Program-made: the position numbers and the translations under genes
Shown here: positions 1 to 9,158 of the stretch, piece by piece
How positions within the stretch are numbered: position 1 is the stretch's first letter
Layout of the letters: the number at the start of each line of letters is the position of its first letter
From: JACCXG01 sp963834305
GTDB taxonomy: Bacteria; Acidobacteriota; Vicinamibacteria; Vicinamibacterales; 2-12-FULL-66-21
NCBI GenBank assembly: GCA_963834305.1
Contig: CAWIAX010000004.1
Coordinates: 248,001-312,000, forward strand
DNA length: 64,000 nucleotides
Direction of reading: 5' to 3'
Notes under the pieces: generated by a model
Databases searched by the model: none
What the model was told of the DNA's origin: nothing
The model's input: only the letters and a program-made list of their open reading frames with translations

Positions 1-2
1 GC

Positions 3-74
3 GTCATGGCCGCCGCCGACAAGTCGGCGGCCGAGAAGCGGACGGTGAAGCTGGCCGAGATAGCCGCGGACTGA
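3..74 (+). CDS. C-terminal end of an unidentified protein (partial)
   Basis: Only the last 23 codons are in the window, reading VMAAADKSAAEKRTVKLAEI and then AAD before a TGA stop. The stop lies 4 bases before the ATG of the PIG-L gene, so this gene is probably co-transcribed with it. The fragment is too short to assign a family. The reading frame was chosen because it is open from the window edge, ends just before the next start and shows the strong G/C third-position bias of the neighbours. Confidence 0.45.
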   Translation, partial: VMAAADKSAAEKRTVKLAEIAAD

Positions 75-78
75 CGGG

Positions 79-876
79 ATGCCGTCCGCGATCGCCATCG
101 CCGCCCACCCCGACGACATCGAGTTCGTGATGGCCGGCACGCTGCTCCTGCTCCGGCAGGCCGGGTGGGACATCCATTACCTCAACCTCTCGACCGGAGA
201 CCTCGGCAGCCTCGAGCGCTCGCCGGCCGAGACCGCGCGGGTCCGCCGGCGCGAGGCGAAGGCCGCCGCCAGGGCCCTCGGCGCCACCTGGCACCCGCCG
301 ATCTGCAACGACCTCGCGATCTTCTACGACGCCGCCACGCTTCGCCGCGTCGCCGCAGCCATCCGCGACGCCGCGCCCTCGGTGATCCTCACGCACTCGC
401 CGCGTGACTACATGGAAGATCACACCAACACCGCGCGGCTGGCGGTGTCGGCGGCCTTCGTGCGGGAGATGCCCGGCTACCGGACCGTGCCCGGCCGCCA
501 GCCGGTCGCGCTGCCGGTCACCATCTACCACGCCAGCCCGCACGGCCTGCGCGACCAGCTGCGCCAGCGCGTGCGCCCGGGCGCGTTCGTCGACACGACC
601 TCCGTCCACGACGCCAAGCGCGCCGCGCTGGCCTGCCACGCCAGCCAGCGGACGTTCCTCGACGCCACGCAGGGCATGGACAGCTACCTCAAGACCATGG
701 ACGACTTCAGCCGGCAGGTCGGGCGGCTGTCGGGCAGGTTCCGCCACGCGGAAGGCTGGCGGCGCCACCTGCACTTCGGGTTCTGCGACGAGGGCGCCGA
801 TCCGCTCCGCGCCGTGCTCGGACGCCGCTACCAGATCAACGCCGGCTACGAGCGCGCCCTGGCGCGCTACAGGTGA
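79..876 (+). CDS. PIG-L family deacetylase (LmbE-like)
   Basis: 265 residues, the usual size for the PIG-L/LmbE zinc-dependent N-acetylglucosaminyl deacetylase fold. The family signature AHPDD is at residues 9-13, followed by IEF. A second metal-binding segment, THSPRDYMEDH, is at about residues 105-115, with H106 and H115. Members remove acetyl groups from N-acetylglucosamine-type sugars. No signal peptide is visible, so it is probably cytoplasmic. The stop overlaps the next start (GTGA), so it is translationally coupled to a NagB-like gene, and together they suggest amino-sugar turnover. The exact substrate (free sugar, glycoside or thiol precursor) cannot be told from sequence. Confidence 0.93.
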   Translation: MPSAIAIAAHPDDIEFVMAGTLLLLRQAGWDIHYLNLSTGDLGSLERSPAETARVRRREAKAAARALGATWHPPICNDLAIFYDAATLRRVAAAIRDAAPSVILTHSPRDYMEDHTNTARLAVSAAFVREMPGYRTVPGRQPVALPVTIYHASPHGLRDQLRQRVRPGAFVDTTSVHDAKRAALACHASQRTFLDATQGMDSYLKTMDDFSRQVGRLSGRFRHAEGWRRHLHFGFCDEGADPLRAVLGRRYQINAGYERALARYR

Positions 877-1841
877 CACCCGTGCAGACGAGACCCAAGC
901 GCATGCCGAGAAAACACAGCGCCATCGCCCCCGAGTGGTGGGACTACACGACGCTCGACGCCGACCTGATCGAGGAGGCCGCCCGGCTGACGCCGCGCGA
1001 TCTCGCCCGGCTGTCGCGGCCGGGCTTCACCGTGCAGTTCTACGACACGATCGAGGAGTTCTACCTCGCCGAGGCGCTCGAATACGTGGACGCGTGGCGC
1101 CAGAGCACGAGCGATGCGCCCGTGGGCATCTGCGGCCCGATCGGCCCGACCGAGCAGCTGCCGCTGGTGGCCAGGATCGTCAACGCGCTCGGTCTCGACG
1201 TCAGGTCCGGACATTTCTGGGGCATGGACGAGTGGTTCGACACCGCGACCGGCCGCGAGGTCCCGGTCACGCATCCCCTCAGCTTCGAGCGCGCCGACCG
1301 CGACCTCTGCTTCAGCCGGATCCGCCGATCGCTGCGCATGCCCGACGCGCACCTGCACTTTCCCAAGGCGGACACCAGCGCCTACCGGGCAACCTGGGAT
1401 GCCGGTGTGCGCTGCGCGGTGATGCAGGGCGGGCAGGGGGACGTCAAGCACTGGGCGTTCAACGATCCGCTGCCGCGCCGGGGCCGCTACCGCGACGCGC
1501 CGCCGACGGCCGACGAGTACCGGCGGCTGGCAACCCGTGTCGTCGATCTGCACCCGCTGACGATTGCGCAGAATGCCCGCACGAGCGGCGGCGGCAACAT
1601 CTCGCTGGTGCCGACCCGGGCGATTACCGTTGGCCCGGTGGAGACGTGGAAGGCGGAGAAAGTGTCGATCTGGCACGCCGGCAGCCACGACAACCCCTTC
1701 GGCCAGCGGCTCACCGCCCTGATGATCGCCAAGGGCATCGTCGACACCGCGGTGCCGATGTCGCTGCTGGCCGGCCATCCGAACGTGCAGTTCAACTACC
1801 TGCGCAGCGGCATCGGCACCTGCGCGGTGCAGATGCATTAG
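873..1841 (+). CDS. NagB-like glucosamine-6-phosphate deaminase/isomerase family protein
   Basis: 322 residues from a GTG overlapping the PIG-L stop; an ATG at 903 (residue 11) is an alternative start. Segments align by eye with NagB-type sugar-phosphate isomerases: GICGPIGPTEQLP near residue 90, SGHFWGMDEW near 112 (NagB has a similar MDEY segment), GGQGDVKHWAFNDP near 190 (NagB: G-x-G-x-DGHIAFNEP) and a threonine-rich TVGPVETWKAEKV segment near 252. The glutamine/lysine-rich version of the active-site loop differs from classical NagB, so the substrate may be another phosphorylated amino sugar. Coupling to the deacetylase fits a deacetylate-then-deaminate order. The stop overlaps by 4 bases the stop of the lactonase gene on the other strand. 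Confidence 0.8.
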   Translation: MTPVQTRPKRMPRKHSAIAPEWWDYTTLDADLIEEAARLTPRDLARLSRPGFTVQFYDTIEEFYLAEALEYVDAWRQSTSDAPVGICGPIGPTEQLPLVARIVNALGLDVRSGHFWGMDEWFDTATGREVPVTHPLSFERADRDLCFSRIRRSLRMPDAHLHFPKADTSAYRATWDAGVRCAVMQGGQGDVKHWAFNDPLPRRGRYRDAPPTADEYRRLATRVVDLHPLTIAQNARTSGGGNISLVPTRAITVGPVETWKAEKVSIWHAGSHDNPFGQRLTALMIAKGIVDTAVPMSLLAGHPNVQFNYLRSGIGTCAVQMH

Positions 1842-3034
1842 CGGCCGGGAGGTACGAACTTCACGCACACGGGCGCGCCGACGGCCGCGGTCTGGCCGGT
1901 TGGCGTGAGCCGGCCGGTCGCCGCGTCGATCCGGAACACCACGACCGAGTCGGATCGCTGGTTGGCCGCCAGCAGGAACGTACCCGTCGGATCGAGGCCG
2001 AAGGCGCGCGGCGTGCTGCCGCCGGTCGCCTCGTGCTCGACGTAGGTCAGGCGCCCGGTCCTCTCGTCGATGGCAAAGACCACGATGCTGTCGTGCCCGC
2101 GGTTGGACCCATACAGGAACTTCCCGGAAGGATGGACCTGGACGTCGGCGGTGCTGTAGCCCTGGACCACCGCCTGCCCCTCCGGCAGCGTTGACGCTGT
2201 CTGCATCGCCGTCAGGCCGCCGTTGTCCGGGTTCACGCTGAACGCGGTGATCGTGCAGTCGATCTCGTTGATCACATAAGCGAAGCGCCCCGCTGGGTGG
2301 AAGGCGAAATGGCGGGGGCCAGCCCCTGGCGTCACCGCCGCGAACGGCGGCTCGTTCGGCGTCAGGCTGCCGCCGGCGGCGCCAAGGCGATAGATCATCA
2401 CCTTGTCGATCCCGAGGTCGGCGACGTAGGCGCGGCGATTGTCCGGGTCCAGGTTGACCGAATGGGCGTGCGGCTCCTTCTGCCGCGCCTGGTCCACGCT
2501 GGATCCCGTGTGCTGGACGACGGCCGAGGCCGGCTCGAGCGTGCCGTCGCGCTCGATCGGCAGCACCGCCACGCTCCCGCCGCCGTAGTTGGCGACGAGG
2601 GCATGCCGGCCCGCCTTGTCGGTGATGATGTGGGCCGGCCCGCGGCCCCCGGACGACTGCCGGTTGCGCGCTTTGAGCATGCCGGTGGCGCGGTCCACGG
2701 CAAACGCGCTGACCGCCCCGCCCGGCTTCCCGTCCACCTCGTTCACCTCGCTGACGGCATAGAGCGATGCCCCGTCCGGATGGATGGCCAGGTAGCTCGG
2801 GTTGCGGATCTCCGCCGCCAGCTGCGGCGCCGACAGGGCACCCGTCGCGCCGTCCAGCCGCGACACGTAGATGCCCTGGCTCTTCTCGCCGGTGTAGGTG
2901 CCGAAATAGACGAGGCTGCCCTTCATCTCGGGGCCCTGGGCCCGGCCGGTTGCGGAGAGCACGGCCAGCGCGACAACGGGTACGAGGAGCAGAGCCAGCA
3001 GGCAGCGGCGCCGGGCGATCGCGGAGTGAAGCAT
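1838..3034 (-). CDS. Secreted lactonase family beta-propeller (6-phosphogluconolactonase-like)
   Basis: 398 residues. A Sec-type signal is visible (RRR, then a hydrophobic run near residues 11-30 ending in GRAQG). The mature part carries repeated propeller motifs typical of the YbhE/Pgl lactonase family: VYFGTYTGEKSQGIYVSRLD at the start, then IHPDGASLYAVSEV, ITDKAGRHALVANYGGGSV, HAHSVNLDPDN, PRHFAFHPAGRFAYVINE and VHPSGKFLYGSNRGHDSI. Family members hydrolyse sugar lactones or act as secreted propellers of unknown substrate. It lies 10 bases after the TIM-barrel gene and probably shares its transcript. Secretion argues against a role in the cytoplasmic pentose-phosphate pathway. Confidence 0.88.
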   Translation of the reverse strand: MLHSAIARRRCLLALLLVPVVALAVLSATGRAQGPEMKGSLVYFGTYTGEKSQGIYVSRLDGATGALSAPQLAAEIRNPSYLAIHPDGASLYAVSEVNEVDGKPGGAVSAFAVDRATGMLKARNRQSSGGRGPAHIITDKAGRHALVANYGGGSVAVLPIERDGTLEPASAVVQHTGSSVDQARQKEPHAHSVNLDPDNRRAYVADLGIDKVMIYRLGAAGGSLTPNEPPFAAVTPGAGPRHFAFHPAGRFAYVINEIDCTITAFSVNPDNGGLTAMQTASTLPEGQAVVQGYSTADVQVHPSGKFLYGSNRGHDSIVVFAIDERTGRLTYVEHEATGGSTPRAFGLDPTGTFLLAANQRSDSVVVFRIDAATGRLTPTGQTAAVGAPVCVKFVPPGR

Positions 3035-3044
3035 CCCCGCGGCC

Positions 3045-4007
3045 TCAGGCCGGCGACCCGGCGGGCGCGAGCTGCCCGCGAACGGCCTCGAGCTCTTCGC
3101 GCAGCTTCCGGACGCCTTCCAGCTCGTTGCCCTCGGGACCGTGCTCGATGCCGCAGTGGCCGCGATAGCCCGCGTCCACCACGATCTTCATCATCCGCCG
3201 GAGATCGATGTCGCTGCTGTTGCCCTGGAAATCCCACACGCGCGGCTTGACGCTGACGCCCTTGGCCAGCGGCATCAGCTCCGCGACGCCGACGTACGAG
3301 TCGTAGCTTTCCACCTTCGCCGACGGGTTGTCCTTCGTCGGGCCGCTGATGCGGAAGTTGCCGAAGTCGGGCAGCGTGCCGGCGCGCGGGTGGCCGACCA
3401 TCTTGATCGTCTGCGCCAGCCACTTGCCGTTGCTCGACAGCCCGCCGTGGTTCTCGATGACGACGTTGATGGCGCGCTTGTCGGCGAACTCGACGAGCTT
3501 TCGCATCCCGTCCGCCACCAGCTTCATCTGCTCGTCGGGCGTGCCCGAGCTGTAGCCGTTGACGCGGATCGTGTGGCAGCCGAGCGTTTTGGCCGCCTCG
3601 ACCCACTTGTAATGATTCTCGACCGCCGTCTGCCGCTTGGCGGCATCGGGATCGCCCAGGTTGCCCTCGCCGTCGCACATGATGAGCACCTGGGTCACGC
3701 CTTCGCCCTTGGCCCGGGTGTTCATCTCGCGCAGGAACGCGGCGTCGGCCGCCTTGTCCTTGAAGAACTGGTTGACGTACTCGATCGCGTCGATGCCGAC
3801 GCTCTTCGCGATCTTCGCGAAGTCGAGGTGCTGCATCTTGCCGCTGAACAGCGGCTTGTTGATCGACCACTCCGCGAGCGAGATCTTGTAGATCGGCTCG
3901 GCGGCCGCGCGGAGCGTGCCACCCAGTCCGAGTGAGGCGAGGCCGAGCGCGGCGGACGCGCCGCCGGACAGGCGCAGGAAATCGCGGCGATTGCAGGCAT
4001 CAGTCAT
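3045..4007 (-). CDS. Tat-exported sugar phosphate isomerase/epimerase family TIM barrel
   Basis: About 320 residues. The start at 4007 (MTDACNRRDFLRLSGG) places the twin-arginine motif NRRDFL at residues 6-11; an upstream in-frame ATG at 4019 would add four residues but overlaps a TATAAT box. The body is an AP-endonuclease-2/xylose-isomerase-like TIM barrel, with segments such as DFAKIAKSVGIDAIEYV, VLIMCDGEGNLGD, INVVIENHGG (metal-ligand Glu) and GHCGIEHGPEGNE. Related exported proteins sit in sugar or glycoside oxidation clusters with DUF1552, ThuA or lactonase genes, as here. Substrate unknown. Confidence 0.88.
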   Translation of the reverse strand: MTDACNRRDFLRLSGGASAALGLASLGLGGTLRAAAEPIYKISLAEWSINKPLFSGKMQHLDFAKIAKSVGIDAIEYVNQFFKDKAADAAFLREMNTRAKGEGVTQVLIMCDGEGNLGDPDAAKRQTAVENHYKWVEAAKTLGCHTIRVNGYSSGTPDEQMKLVADGMRKLVEFADKRAINVVIENHGGLSSNGKWLAQTIKMVGHPRAGTLPDFGNFRISGPTKDNPSAKVESYDSYVGVAELMPLAKGVSVKPRVWDFQGNSSDIDLRRMMKIVVDAGYRGHCGIEHGPEGNELEGVRKLREELEAVRGQLAPAGSPA

Positions 4008-4017
4008 GATGGGCGGC

Positions 4018-4023
4018 ATTATA
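4018..4023 (-). promoter_or_regulatory. Possible -10 box (TATAAT) of the TIM-barrel gene
   Basis: A perfect TATAAT on the minus strand ends 10 bases before the ATG at 4007, so the transcript would have almost no leader. No convincing -35 hexamer lies at the usual spacing. In sequence this GC-rich a perfect -10 hexamer in a gene gap is uncommon, but it is only six bases. Confidence 0.4.
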
Positions 4024-4095
4024 GACGAACCGCGAGAAGGGCGGCGGCCGGGAGAGGAGCGAGGGAGCCGGGAGCGGGGGGCGTGCGGGTGCGGC

Positions 4096-4123
4096 GGCCG
4101 CGGGGACCAGGGTCCCCGCGGCC
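4096..4123. terminator. Strong GC hairpin between the DUF1552 and TIM-barrel genes
   Basis: A perfect 13-base inverted repeat (4096-4108 with 4111-4123, arms GGCCGCGGGGACC and its complement) lies 12 bases beyond the DUF1552 stop. There is no T-tract. It may end or attenuate transcription of the DUF1592-DUF1552 operon. Together with the TATAAT box at 4018-4023 it separates the two minus-strand transcription units. Confidence 0.5.
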
Positions 4124-4134
4124 CCGCGACGTGG

Positions 4135-5482
4135 CTAAACGTTGGTCAGGTGCTCGATCCGGCCCGTGCTGTCGCCGACCTGCTCCGCCGGCACGCCCAT
4201 GCGGTCGAGCAGCGTGAGGTAGAGGTTGGTCATCGGCGTGCCGGTCGGGTAGGCGATGTGCGTGCCCATGCGGAAGTCGCCGCCGCGGCCGACGATCAGC
4301 ACCGGCAGGTCCTCGTGGGTGTGGCGGTTGCCGTCGCTCAGGCCGCTGCCGTAGACGATCATCGAGTGATCGAGCAGGGTGCCGTCGCCGTCGGGCGTGG
4401 CCTGGAGCTTGGCGATGAACCCGGCGAACTGCTCCATGTGCATGGTGTTCACCTTGGTCACGCGCTCGATCCACTCGGCGTTGCCGCGATGGTGCGTCAG
4501 CGGGTGGTGCGGGTCGGGCACCCCGATCTCGGGATACGTCCGCATGCTGCCTTCGCGTCCCATCATCATGGTGACGACGCGGGTCATGTCGGTCTGGAAG
4601 GCGACCAGCTGCAGGTCGAACATCAGGTTGACGTAGTCGGCGTACTGCACCGGGATGCCGCTCGGCTTGTCGATCGACGGCGTCAGGCCGGTCATGTCCT
4701 GCTCGGCCATCTCGATGCGCCGCTCGATCTCGCGGATCGACGAGAGGTACTCGTCGAGCTTGCGGCGATCGGCGGGGCCGAGGTCCGACACCAGCGCCGA
4801 CGTGCGCTCGCCGACCAGGTCGAGGATGCTGCGGCGGTGGCGCAGGCGGCGCGCCCGCACCTCCGGGGCGAGGCTGGTGTCGATGTCGCCGAACAGGCGC
4901 TCGAAGACCAGCCGCGGATTCGTTTCCGGGGGCATCGGCGTGGCCGGGCCGCGCCACGCCAGGCTGTTGGTGTAGGCGCAGGAGTAGCCGGAGTCGCAGT
5001 TGCCCACCGTGCGCGAGTCGTCGCAGCCGAGCTCGAGCGACGCGAAGCGGCTGGTGCCGCCGATGTGCTGCGCCGCGACCTGGTCGACCGAGATGCCGTT
5101 CTGGATGTCGGCGCCGGCGGTCTTGCGCGGGTGCACGCCGGTCAGGTACGAGGCGGCGGCGCGGGCGTGGTCGCCCGGCCCGTCGCCGAGCGCGTTGCCG
5201 TTCTTGTGCGCCAGCCCCGACAGCACGACGGTGTCGCTGCGGAAGCGCTCGAGCGGCTTGAGCACGCGGGTGTAGTCGAAGCCGGCGCCGGCCGTCTTGG
5301 GCGTCCAGTCGGCCATCGTGATGCCGTTCGGCACGTAGGTGAACGCCAGGCGCAGCGGGACGCTTCGCGGCGCCCGCCGTGGCGGCAAGGGCCGGTGTCA
5401 TCGCATCGAGCATGGGCAGGGCAATCGCGGCGCCCATCCCTCTCAGGAACGTTCGACGGTGAAGATGCTTGCGCGTGATCAT
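4135..5482 (-). CDS. DUF1552 family Tat-exported protein (one frameshift)
   Basis: About 448 residues once corrected. The N-terminus at 5482 (MITRKHLHRRTFLRGMGAAI) has a twin-arginine signal with RRTFL at residues 9-13. The rest is a textbook DUF1552 protein and reads in the next frame from about 5355, beginning LRLAFTYVPNGITMADWTP and containing HARAAASYLTG, DQVAAQHIGG and SMIVYGSGLSDGNRHTHEDL. The frames join perfectly (AAKRP then LRLAF) if one G of the run at 5357-5359 is removed. DUF1552 proteins are almost always paired with DUF1587/1592/1588/1585 cytochromes, as here directly upstream. Their role in periplasmic oxidation is inferred only from this association. Probably a sequence error, not a pseudogene. 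Confidence 0.85.
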
Positions 5483-5565
5483 CGTGTGCCTCGTGTCGTC
5501 GTTGCCGCTTGCCGCCTGTTGCCGCCTGCCGTGACCGACCGCGTGGTGCCCGATTTCTGCCCGGC

Positions 5566-8242
5566 TTACCGGGTCCCTGCCCCCGCCTCCGCGGCGGCCG
5601 CCGCCGCGCCCCCGGCCTGCCGCGGGACGTCACGCGCCGGCGTGCGCTCCTGGAAGGGCAGGCTGTTCACGATTTCGAGCACGAGCGCCGAGAAGCGATA
5701 GCCCTGCGCGGGCAGCCGCGCCGCGATCTGCTTGACCGTCCGGATGTCGTAGCGCTCCAGCCCGCGGCCGAGCGCGTAGGTCAGCAGCTTGCTCGTCAGC
5801 GCCCGGGCGAAGGCGTCGCGGTCCCCCTTGAGGATGGTCAGCAGCTCCTCGGGACCGGTGAAAGAACGTCCGTCGGGCAGCGAGCCGGCGGCGTCCACCG
5901 CGAACTTGCCGTCCATGGTACGCCAGGCGCCGACGGCGTCAAAGTTCTCCAGGCCGAAGCCGAGGGGGTCCATGCGGCGGTGGCACGAGGCGCAGGTCGG
6001 GTTCTTGCGGTGCTCCTCGAGCTGCGCCCGCATCGAGGCGGCCGTGCCGATGGTCGCCTCGTCGAGGTTCGGCACGTCGGCCGGCGGCTCCGGCGGCGGC
6101 GCGTCGAGCAGGTTGTCGAGGATCCACTTGCCGCGGAGGACCGGCGACGTTCGGGTCGCATACGACGACACCGTCAGCACGCTGCCCTGGGTCAGCACGC
6201 CGCCGCGCGGCAGCCCGGTGAGGTCGACGCGGCGGAACTCCGGGCCGCTCACCGTGTCGAGGCCGTAGTGCCGCGCCAGCCGCTCGTTGAGGAACGAGTA
6301 GCGGCCGTCGATGAAGTCGAGGATGCTGCGATCCTCCCGGATGATGTGCTCGATGAACATCTCCGTCTCCCGGCGCATCGAGGTCCGCAGGTAGTCCTCG
6401 AAGTCGGGGAAGCGGTCGCGATCGCGGGTGACGGACTCGAGCGCGCGGAACTGCAGCCACTGGCCGCCGAAGTTCTCGGCCAGGGCGCGCGACTTCGGAT
6501 CGCGCAGCATCCGCTTCACCTGCGCCGCCAGCACCGCCGGCTGCCGCAGGGTGCCGGCGTCGGCGGCCCGGCGCAGCGCCGCGTCGGGCGTGCTCGCCCA
6601 CAGGAAGTAGGACAGCCGCGTGGCGAGCTCGTGCTGCGTGATCGGCGACGAGGTGGCGCTGCCGGCCGCCGGCCGGTCCCGCTCGATGCGGAACAGGAAG
6701 TCGGGCGACACCAGGATGGCCTGGATCCCGACCGCCAGCCCCTCCTCGAACGAGTCCTCGTCCTGCTGCGCCTCGCGCGTCAGGTCGATGAACGGCTTCA
6801 CCTCGCGGGCGCTGACCGGCCGGCGGAAGGCGCGCTTCGCGAAGTCGGTGACGATGCGCGCGGTGCAGGTGGACTGGTGCGCCCCGGCCGGGTGGCCGCA
6901 GGTGAAGATCCTGGCCCGGCTCTCGTCCGACGCGGCGGTGACCTGTGAATACGGCCCGCCGATCTCCACGTTGGCGACGCGCGCGCCGTTGAGCGGAATC
7001 TTGTCGAGCACCGCCTGCGCATCATCGAACCGCTTGCGCAGCAGGGCGAGGCGCTCCGGCGGGGCGTCGGCCGGCGGCGTGAAAACGCGCGGCGGATCCG
7101 GCCGCGTCGCCGGGTTGGGCCCGTTGTAGCGCGCCGGCAGTCCCTCGAACAGCCGCGGAATCGCCACGGCAAGCCGCCGCTCGCCCGCGGTCAGCTGCAC
7201 CCGGAACTCCGTCGTCTGGCCGCCGAAATCCTGGCGATCGATCTCGAAGCGGCCGAAGCGCTCCGGGTCGTGCGCGATCGACTGGACCTCACGATCGTCC
7301 ACCCACAGCGTCACGGTGACCGGATCCGAGTTGGCGGGGCGGACGCCCGCCCATGAAGACGCGGATCATGTATTCGCCGGTGACCGGCACCCGCGTGGAC
7401 CCGTGAAAGGCGTTCGGCAGGCTGAGCCCGGTCACGTCGTAGCTGGCCGGGAACTCCCGCGCCTCGCCGGTGCGGCGCCCTTCGGACCTGAGCCGCGTGA
7501 GCGTCGGCTTGAGCGTTGGCGGGCCGAACAGCGCGAGGCGGGTGACGCGGTCCGCGGCGGTCACGTACTTCTCCATCAGGACGGGCGACAGCGACAGCAC
7601 GTCGGCGATGTTGTCGAAGCCGTAGCCGGAATCGTCCTGCGGGAAGTCGTCGGCCGGACGGGAGTCCACGCCGAGCAGTTCCTTGATGGTGTTGTTGTAC
7701 TCGGCGCGGTTGAGCCGGCGGGCCGTCACGCGTCCGGGATTGGGCGGCGTGACCCGGTCGATGCGCGCGAACTCGCGCTCGAGCCAGGTGGCCACCGCCT
7801 GGCGCTGCGGCTCCTCCGGCTGCTCTTCCTCGATCGGCGGCATCTCCATGCCGCGCAGCTTGGTGATGACGTCTTCCCAGTGGTTGCGCTGATCGATGAG
7901 CGACGCCGTGGCCTGGAACGACTCGAGGTTCAGCCCGTTTTCGGGCTCCCCCTTGTTGCCGTGGCAGTCGTAGCAGAACTGGCCGAGGAAGGGCTTGACG
8001 ACCGTGTCGAAGCCGCGGGTGGTGGCGGGGGTCAGGATCGCGGGCGCCGCCGGCCGCGCGGGTCGCGCCGCGCCGGCGGTCGTCGCATCAGGACGGCCGG
8101 TCCCTCGCGATTCCGGCGCCTGGGGCCCGCCAGCCGCAGGCGCATCCGGCCGCGGCGCGGCCGGAGCGGGACGCCCCTGGGAAACCGCATTGAGCAGCGC
8201 GAGCGAATAGACGAGCAGGACTGCGACTAGGAGCCGGCGCAC
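5566..8242 (-). CDS. DUF1587/DUF1592/DUF1588/DUF1585 cytochrome c-like protein (one frameshift)
   Basis: About 891 residues after correction. N-terminal signal (MRRLLVAVLLVYSLALLNAV), a Pro/Ala linker, then a heme c site CYDCH at residues 90-94. Next comes the planctomycete/acidobacterial series: DUF1587 (NRAEYNNTIKELLG, with DSGYGFDNIADVLSLSP), DUF1592 (TQHELATRLSYFLWASTPD), DUF1588 (RRGGVLTQGSVLTVSSY-like, CASCHRRMDPLGFGLENFDAVG) and C-terminal DUF1585 (FARALTSKLLTYALGRGLE). The start is in the frame ending at 7289 and the remainder in the frame beginning near 7330. Removing one G of the run at 7336-7339 gives continuous GGRPPANSDPVTVTLWVDDR. Upstream partner of the DUF1552 gene, 83 bases apart. 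Probable exported heme protein; substrate unknown. Confidence 0.9.
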
Positions 8243-8382
8243 GCACCCCCCACAAAAAGAATGGACTGGGATTGTACAAGAACGATGACGAAATTGGAAC
8301 CGGTTCGATGGCGTCTTCGCCCGCCTGATTCATGCCGGGGAGACATCCGGCTTTCTGGCTGAGCCGTAGGGGTAAACAAGGG

Positions 8383-8529
8383 AAAAGGGCGAAGGGCAAA
8401 GGGCAAAGGGTTCAAGGTGCAGGGTGCAGGGTGCAGGGTGCAAGGTTCGGGGTTCAGGGTGCCTCGTTCGTTTGGGCGTTGGGCCTTGGGCCTTGGCCCT
8501 TGGCTTTGCCCTTTGCCCTTCGCCCTTTT
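8383..8529. repeat. 26-bp perfect inverted repeat enclosing short tandem repeats
   Basis: 8383-8408 is the exact reverse complement of 8504-8529 (arm made of AAAGGGC units). The 95-base loop carries 3-4 copies of a 7-base unit (GTGCAGG, 8417-8440) and a CCTTGGG-rich stretch. The element fills most of the 300-base gap 8243-8543 between divergent genes, ending 14 bases before the ECF sigma start. Its low-complexity, self-complementary design matches the element at 26.43-26.50 kb. It could be a mobile short repeat or an RNA hairpin in the sigma-factor leader; no coding capacity was seen. Confidence 0.75.
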
Positions 8530-8543
8530 AGAATCGTCTCCGC

Positions 8544-9158
8544 ATGTGGTTGACGGTACTGACGGGCGCGGAAGGCGCGGGCGGCGACCGGGCGGATGAC
8601 CGGGCGATCGTGGCGCGCGCCGCGGCGGGCGACGGTGCCGCGCTGGGCCCGCTCTACGATCGGCACGCCCGCGCCGTCTACTCGCTGGCCCTCCGCGTGC
8701 TCGCGGACGAGTCGGACGCCGAAGATGTCGTGCAGGAGGTCTTTGCCCAGGCCTGGCGGCAGGCGGCCCGCTACGACGCCTCGCGGGGGCCGGTGGTGGC
8801 CTGGCTCCTGACCATCACCCGCACCCGCGCCATCGATCGCATCCGGGCGCGGCGCGCGCGGCCAGACACGGGCGTCGCGGCGGGGGACGACCGGCTGGCT
8901 GAACTGGCCATGCCGCTCGTCGATCCGGCCGAGGTGATCGACGCCGCGCAGGACGCGGCCCGGGTCCGCACGGCGCTGAACGGCCTGCCGGCGCTGCAGC
9001 GGCTGGCCATCGAGCTGGCCTTCTTCGAAGGGCTCACGCAGAGCGAGGTGGCCGACCGGCTCGAGCAGCCGCTCGGCACGGTCAAGACCCGCATCCGGCT
9101 CGGCCTGCTCAAGCTGCGCGACGCGCTCACGGGAACACCGGCCGGAGGACCGGCATGA
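8544..9158 (+). CDS. ECF-family RNA polymerase sigma factor (SigK-like)
   Basis: 204 residues. Sigma region 2 spans about residues 25-95 (GDGAALGPLYDRHARAVYSL; DAEDVVQEVFAQAWRQAARY; VVAWLLTITRTRAIDRIR). Region 4 spans about 135-195 (ALNGLPALQRLAIELAFFEG, LTQSEVADRLEQPLGTVKTR). The stop overlaps the start of the next gene (ATGA), a zinc-type anti-sigma factor, which is the usual SigK/RskA-like arrangement for envelope or redox stress control. The gene directly follows the inverted-repeat element, so its leader may be structured. Target genes cannot be deduced; the convergent permease and catalase nearby are candidates only by proximity. Confidence 0.92.
   Translation: MWLTVLTGAEGAGGDRADDRAIVARAAAGDGAALGPLYDRHARAVYSLALRVLADESDAEDVVQEVFAQAWRQAARYDASRGPVVAWLLTITRTRAIDRIRARRARPDTGVAAGDDRLAELAMPLVDPAEVIDAAQDAARVRTALNGLPALQRLAIELAFFEGLTQSEVADRLEQPLGTVKTRIRLGLLKLRDALTGTPAGGPA

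Noticed and set aside
5340..5380. Programmed ribosomal frameshifting in DUF1552 and other genes
   Set aside because: Breaks occur at many unrelated sites in many families, without slippery heptamers or stimulatory structures; random base errors fit better.
8417..8440. Possible CRISPR-like tandem repeats
   Set aside because: The units are only 7 bases and contiguous, with no spacers and no cas genes nearby.
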